A DNA stretch of 64,000 nucleotides from CAYVOV01 sp964453525 (GTDB lineage Bacteria; Chloroflexota; Dehalococcoidia; Dehalococcoidales; UBA2162): contig CAYVOV010000008.1 of NCBI GenBank assembly GCA_964453525.1, positions 1 through 64,000 on the forward strand. Reading direction: 5' to 3'. Positions within the stretch are counted from its first letter, which is position 1, and each line of letters begins with the position of its first letter. This document shows positions 60,457 through 64,000 of this stretch, piece by piece. A program made the position numbers and the translations under genes. Below the pieces are notes generated by a model, which worked only from the letters and a program-made list of their open reading frames with translations, searched no databases and was not told the DNA's origin.

Positions 60457-60574
60457 ATTAGCGCAATACTAGACAGCCCTTGAGAAAAGAAGCGAAAATG
60501 GCGGGAGAGTCAATCTCCTGGACCTTACAGAAAAGCAGCCCGTAAATGTAAAACATATTTCAGGAGGTGAAAAT

Positions 60575-61339
60575 ATGAATCTTGGGCTCAAGGGGAAAGT
60601 AGCGATTGTCACCGGCACAAATCGTAAAGGGGCGATGGGACACACTATTGCCCGGACACTGGCGACTGAGGGAGCCGATATAGCCTGTGCGGATATCATG
60701 ATAGAGGGAGCCGAGGCAGTGGCCGAAGAGGTAGCCGGGATGGGAGTCAAGGCTATAGCATATAAGGTCGACCAGAGAGAATACCAGCAGGTAGCTGACA
60801 CCGTCGCTAAAATTAAGGCTGATTTAGGCGCTCCCGATATTCTTGTCAACAATGCAGCTCTGCTCAGGGGTGGTGGCCGGATTGAAAAGACCTCGGTCGA
60901 TGACTGGCAGAACCTGATGAAGATTGACCTCGATGGTCCGTGGTACTGGATAAAAGAAGTCTGGGAAATGATGGTCGAGAAGAAATGGGGACGGATTGTC
61001 AATATCTCATCTGTAGCCGGTGTGCTCGGTGGATTCGGGCAGGCGAACTATTCGGCAGCTAAAGCAGGTATCATTGCCCTGGCAAAGACGGCAGCTCTTG
61101 AGGGTGCCAGAGTCGGTATCACCGCCAATACGGTAACTCTCGGCGTCATTGATACCAGCGGCGGGCGCATAAATGAATCCGAGATGTTTCAGCGAATCAA
61201 GGCAAAGATAGCCATGCGGGAGTTCGGTGAACCTGCCGATGTCGCCAACCTTGTTACTTATCTGGTATCGGAGCGGGCAAAGTACATCACCGGGCAGGAT
61301 ATACACGTAATGGGCGGCCTCGACCTCTTCACCTACTAA
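60575..61339 (+). CDS. SDR family oxidoreductase (FabG-like)
   Basis: The 254-residue SDR has TGTNRKGAMGHTIA (unusual glycine motif), NNAALLRGGG instead of NNAG, ISSVAGV and YSAAK, and a C-terminus ITGQDIHVMGGLD. AGGAGGTG precedes the ATG. It is probably a 3-oxoacyl or polyol reductase; the fatty-acid FabG of the window is at 23082. Confidence 0.88.
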   Translation: MNLGLKGKVAIVTGTNRKGAMGHTIARTLATEGADIACADIMIEGAEAVAEEVAGMGVKAIAYKVDQREYQQVADTVAKIKADLGAPDILVNNAALLRGGGRIEKTSVDDWQNLMKIDLDGPWYWIKEVWEMMVEKKWGRIVNISSVAGVLGGFGQANYSAAKAGIIALAKTAALEGARVGITANTVTLGVIDTSGGRINESEMFQRIKAKIAMREFGEPADVANLVTYLVSERAKYITGQDIHVMGGLDLFTY

Positions 61340-61358
61340 AACGTTGATGCATGGTATG

Positions 61359-61387
61359 TTGAAATAGTGTTATTATAGTGGTATAGT
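61359..61387 (+). promoter_or_regulatory. Promoter of the pyr operon
   Basis: TTGAAA (61359-61364) and TATAGT (61382-61387) are exactly 17 bases apart. Transcription begins near 61394, just before the PyrR leader. Confidence 0.7.
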
Positions 61388-61410
61388 AAATAAGATAAAC
61401 AAAGAGTTCA

Positions 61411-61498
61411 TACCTTTAAGTTAGTCCAGAGAGGCTAGCAAGGAGGCAGATATAGCGGTTCGGGTAAAAAAACCTCTTGCTAGCCGGCAAGAGGTTTT
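61411..61498 (+). promoter_or_regulatory. PyrR-binding leader with attenuator/SD-sequestering hairpin
   Basis: The leader holds a PyrR-binding segment, AGTCCAGAGAGGCT followed by AGCAAGG (61423-61442), like the consensus UCCAGAGAGGCU...AAGG. Downstream a perfect 12-bp hairpin (61469-61480 with 61487-61498) encloses AAGAGG, the only ribosome site before pyrR at 61503. GGCTAGCAAGGAGG can pair with the left half of that hairpin (CCTCTTGCTAGCC), giving mutually exclusive antiterminator and terminator forms. High UMP thus would lower expression. Confidence 0.85.
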
Positions 61499-61502
61499 CA
61501 TT

Positions 61503-62096
61503 ATGGCTGAAAAAAACATAATGACTCCGCAAGATATCAGGCGAAGTCTGGCACGTGTCGCTCATGAGATAATAGAGCGTAACAAGACTACCGAGAACCT
61601 GATTCTGGTTGGAATGAGGACCCGCGGCGTACCGCTGGCCAACCGGTTAGCAGCCAATATGGAAGACCTTGAAGGCTCAAAAATACCGGTCGGCGCCCTT
61701 GATATCAGCTACTACCGTGATGATATCCCTTCACTGAATCAAAAACCTTCCGTACAGCACACCGATATTCCTGCCAGCATTGATGATAACTCCGTAGTGC
61801 TTGTCGATGACGTTCTGTATACCGGACGCAGTATCCGGGCGGCAATGGATGCCTTAATCGACATCGGGCGTCCCCGGTCAATTCAACTGGCAGTCCTCGT
61901 TGACCGTGGCCACAGAGAGCTGCCCATCCGGGCAGATTATGTTGGTAAGAACATACCGAGTTCAAGAGACGAGGAGATAAAGGTCAGGCTGATTGAAACC
62001 GACGGTATCGATGAGGTCGTGATAATTAAAAACAACCGTGACGAGGGTCCGAATAAACGCAGTGAGAAAAGATTCGTCCGGGAGGAACTGTTATGA
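61503..62096 (+). CDS. pyrR: Pyrimidine operon regulator PyrR
   Basis: The 197-residue PRTase-fold RNA-binding protein has the PRPP motif in VVLVDDVLYTGRSIRAA and the ALVDRGHRELPIRADYVGKN-type segment of PyrR (read in pieces). It binds the leader RNA with UMP and may have weak uracil phosphoribosyltransferase activity. It overlaps pyrB (ATGA), so translation is coupled. Confidence 0.95.
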   Translation: MAEKNIMTPQDIRRSLARVAHEIIERNKTTENLILVGMRTRGVPLANRLAANMEDLEGSKIPVGALDISYYRDDIPSLNQKPSVQHTDIPASIDDNSVVLVDDVLYTGRSIRAAMDALIDIGRPRSIQLAVLVDRGHRELPIRADYVGKNIPSSRDEEIKVRLIETDGIDEVVIIKNNRDEGPNKRSEKRFVREELL

Positions 62097-63487
62097 CTCT
62101 GGAAAATAAGAGCCTGGTAACAATCGACGACCTTTCCGGTGGTGAGATTGAAGCAATATTTTCCCTGACGGATGAAATGGCAGAATCCATTGATAAACAG
62201 TTAAATGTCTGTCAGGGTAAAATAATGGCAAGCCTCTTCTTTGAACCCAGCACGCGGACACGCTTATCCTTTGAGGCGGCAATGCACCGTCTCGGTGGTA
62301 ACGTAATCGGCACTGTTGACATCGGTGCAACCTCGCTGGCGAAAGGCGAGAGTATCGCCGATATGGCGAAAGTCGTCGGTAGCTACGCCGATATTATTGT
62401 CATCAGGCACCCCTGGGAGGGAACTGCCAGAGTGGTTGCCGAATACGCCGGAATACCGGTAATAAACGCCGGCGACGGGGGACACCAGCATCCCACACAG
62501 ACTCTGTGTGACCTCTACACTCTCTATAAGGAAAGACAGACCATTAAGGGACTTAAGATTGCCCTCTGGGGCGACCTGAAGTACGGAAGGACTACCCATT
62601 CGCTGATATTCGCCCTGGCCAAGTTCGGCGCCGATATCCTTTTTTGCCCCAGTCCCGGCCTTGAAGTGCCGGAGCACGTAATTCAGAAGCTCATTAAAGA
62701 GTATGGCGGCGAACTGGAGAGGTACGGTTCCGTCGCTCAGGAAGTCAAAGGCAGTCCGTTTCCTCTGGACGCAATCTACACGACGCCAAGCAGCCCGCAC
62801 CAACTGGCTATGATGCCGGATATTAGTCTGGAAATAGAACTGGAGGCTGGGGTAGATGCCCTGTATGTTACCAGGCCTCAGAAAGAAAGGTTCGCCGCCG
62901 CCGAAGCAGGTAAGGAATCAAAGAGAGAATATCCGGTGGTTGATAAGAGTCTGCTTAAAGGAAAACCGTTTAGAAAATCACTGGTTATGCATCCTCTTCC
63001 CCGGGTTGATGAATTAGCCTATGAAGTTGATGCTGACCCGAGGAGTATGTATTTCAAACAGGCGGCAAGAGGGGTCCCGGTTAGAATGGCTCTGCTGGCG
63101 CTCTTTCTCGGTGCCAGAGAAGTTCCCGCCATAACCGAAGAATCTCCTGCCGGGGATACGGATTACCCCGTTTATAAACGGGAATCGGGAATCTTCTGTC
63201 CGAATCCAAGGTGTGTATCGACTCAGGAAACCGAAACAAAGTATCTCAGCCCTGAATTTAAAATCGTCGACCGCGAACCTTTGACACTGCGGTGCGTCTA
63301 TTGCGAACACGGTTTCGAGCCGAAATATGTCGCCAGTACTGACTGGCATGAAGGCAAAACGGCTACAAAAAAGTACCACAACGCTGGTAGTCACTGGGCA
63401 AAAATAATCAAACCGGAGAACCTGATTGTTTTCGGCTCGGCTAATGACGCTGAAGCTCAGGGTTTTAAGCCCAGCCACTACGCTTGA
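62093..63487 (+). CDS. pyrB: Aspartate carbamoyltransferase with PyrI-like zinc domain
   Basis: The 464-residue protein begins with a normal ATCase catalytic chain: FEPSTRTRLSFE, HPTQTLCDL and MHPLPRVDEL. After residue ~345 comes an extra ~115-residue part with C369, C374, C401 and C404 (CPNPRC, CVYC; C-x4-C-x26-C-x2-C), like the zinc domain of the regulatory chain PyrI. The nucleotide-binding part of PyrI is not visible. Fused PyrB-PyrI proteins are known in a few bacteria such as Thermotoga. Confidence 0.93.
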   Translation: MTLENKSLVTIDDLSGGEIEAIFSLTDEMAESIDKQLNVCQGKIMASLFFEPSTRTRLSFEAAMHRLGGNVIGTVDIGATSLAKGESIADMAKVVGSYADIIVIRHPWEGTARVVAEYAGIPVINAGDGGHQHPTQTLCDLYTLYKERQTIKGLKIALWGDLKYGRTTHSLIFALAKFGADILFCPSPGLEVPEHVIQKLIKEYGGELERYGSVAQEVKGSPFPLDAIYTTPSSPHQLAMMPDISLEIELEAGVDALYVTRPQKERFAAAEAGKESKREYPVVDKSLLKGKPFRKSLVMHPLPRVDELAYEVDADPRSMYFKQAARGVPVRMALLALFLGAREVPAITEESPAGDTDYPVYKRESGIFCPNPRCVSTQETETKYLSPEFKIVDREPLTLRCVYCEHGFEPKYVASTDWHEGKTATKKYHNAGSHWAKIIKPENLIVFGSANDAEAQGFKPSHYA

Positions 63488-63531
63488 GCATTATCTTGGA
63501 AAACAAAATATTGAGTGAAACCAGGCAAAAA

Positions 63532-64000
63532 ATGATACCCCTACTCCTTCAGGGAGGTCGTATAATCGACCCTTCTCAGGGAATTGATGAAAAAAGCAAC
63601 CTGCTGATTACGGAAGGCAAAATATCATGGCTGGGCAAGGGACATATCGACCTGCCCCAATCTGATTTTTACGTTATTGACTGCCGGAGACTCATTGTCT
63701 GCCCCGGGTTTATCGACCTCCACTGTCATTTACGACAGCCGGGCTTCGAATACAAAGAGACTATTGCCACCGGGGCAAAAGCCGCCGCCAAAGGCGGCTT
63801 TTCTACTATCTGCTGTATGCCCAACACGGACCCGCCGCTGGATAACAGGGTTACCATTGACTACGTAAAAGGTGAAGCGGAAAAAGAAGGCAGAGTCCGC
63901 GTTCTACCCGCAGGCTGTATCACCAGGAATAGAAAAGGCAAAGAACTGGCTCCGCTGAGAGAACTGGCTTCGGCCGAAGTGGTCGGTTTCAGCGATGACG
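63532..64000 (+). CDS. pyrC: Dihydroorotase, 3'-truncated by window edge
   Basis: The open frame runs to the last base with 156 codons visible. The metal motif DLHCHLRQPG (HxH) and the N-terminal GGRIIDPSQGID are those of class I dihydroorotase, followed by FSTICCMPNTDPP. The ATG at 63532 has AGG six bases upstream; in-frame TTGs at 63511 and 63496 are alternatives. It is the third gene of the pyr operon. Confidence 0.94.
   Translation, partial: MIPLLLQGGRIIDPSQGIDEKSNLLITEGKISWLGKGHIDLPQSDFYVIDCRRLIVCPGFIDLHCHLRQPGFEYKETIATGAKAAAKGGFSTICCMPNTDPPLDNRVTIDYVKGEAEKEGRVRVLPAGCITRNRKGKELAPLRELASAEVVGFSDD

Noticed and set aside
60498..60545. 15-codon ORF in the leader of the SDR gene as a leader peptide
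   Set aside because: No run of regulatory codons and no attenuator-like hairpins near it; chance is sufficient.
63677..63868. 63-codon ORF inside pyrC in another frame
   Set aside because: It is a shadow of the dihydroorotase frame, which carries the metal motifs.

Overview
The window looks like part of a chromosome of an anaerobic bacterium, most likely a Chloroflexota (Dehalococcoidia-type) organism known mainly from metagenomes. This rests on gene content only: ferredoxin-dependent 2-oxoacid oxidoreductase, FprA-type flavodiiron protein, ETF with a ferredoxin domain, FabK-type fatty acid synthesis, FeoAB, many SDR/MaoC/CoA-transferase genes and short gene-dense operons. There is no rRNA to place it firmly. 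Base composition is intermediate, with a few AT-richer patches (about 17.8-19.3 kb and 46.9-47.7 kb).

Layout. 0-2.5 kb: the end of a secreted fibronectin-III repeat protein and a leucine-rich-repeat lipoprotein. 2.7-4.2 kb: a B12-binding-type radical SAM enzyme. 4.2-12 kb (minus strand): a central-carbon operon with FprA, a two-subunit 2-oxoacid:ferredoxin oxidoreductase, a ROK sugar kinase, phosphofructokinase, pyruvate kinase and a GNAT. 12.4-17.7 kb: a tiny basic ORF, a family III CoA-transferase, a MoaD/ThiS-like protein, a DhnA-type aldolase and two zinc alcohol dehydrogenases. 17.7-19.2 kb: tRNA-Arg(TCG) and a displaced copy of its 5' half, enclosing a small AT-rich island with two unknown genes. 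19.3-21.0 kb: a gene whose reading frame is interrupted by one TGA at the position where the UGSC protein family carries selenocysteine, with a plausible SECIS hairpin and promoter. 21.3 kb: tRNA-His. 21.5-26.5 kb: a fatty-acid and ribosome operon (DUF177, rpmF, fabK, fabD, fabG, then nusB, acpP and a HAD hydrolase from a second promoter).

27-38 kb: a second MoaD-like protein, a TSUP transporter, an acyl-CoA dehydrogenase/EtfBA/methyltransferase operon, a lipoprotein, ispH-plsC, and a fur-feoA-feoB operon with a near-consensus promoter and a 7-1-7 Fur-type palindrome. 38-47.7 kb: a nicotinate phosphoribosyltransferase-like gene and a nicotinamidase-like hydrolase, purM, an aminotransferase, an Lrp regulator, a PrsW/YhfC-like membrane protease, methyltransferase, HAD and DUF402 genes, and a repeat cluster. 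47.7-50.2 kb: gatC and gatA with a CDF-type membrane protein gene between them. 50.3-57.4 kb: membrane proteins, rhomboid, purine salvage (hpt, ade, a phosphoribosyltransferase), PHP and enoyl-CoA hydratase. 57.4-61.3 kb: an SDR/MaoC cluster and a separate SDR. 61.4-64 kb: a pyrimidine operon (PyrR leader, pyrR, pyrB with a PyrI-like zinc domain, partial pyrC).

At least three families of dispersed palindromic repeats sit between operons: a CTCACCCC/GGGGTGAG hairpin, a GTCATTGCGAG inverted repeat, and a roughly 145-177-base element built around CCCTTCGACA. They explain several spurious ORFs. The most notable items are the candidate selenoprotein, the tRNA-bounded island, the PyrB-zinc fusion and an SDR gene with ATC where its ATG is expected.
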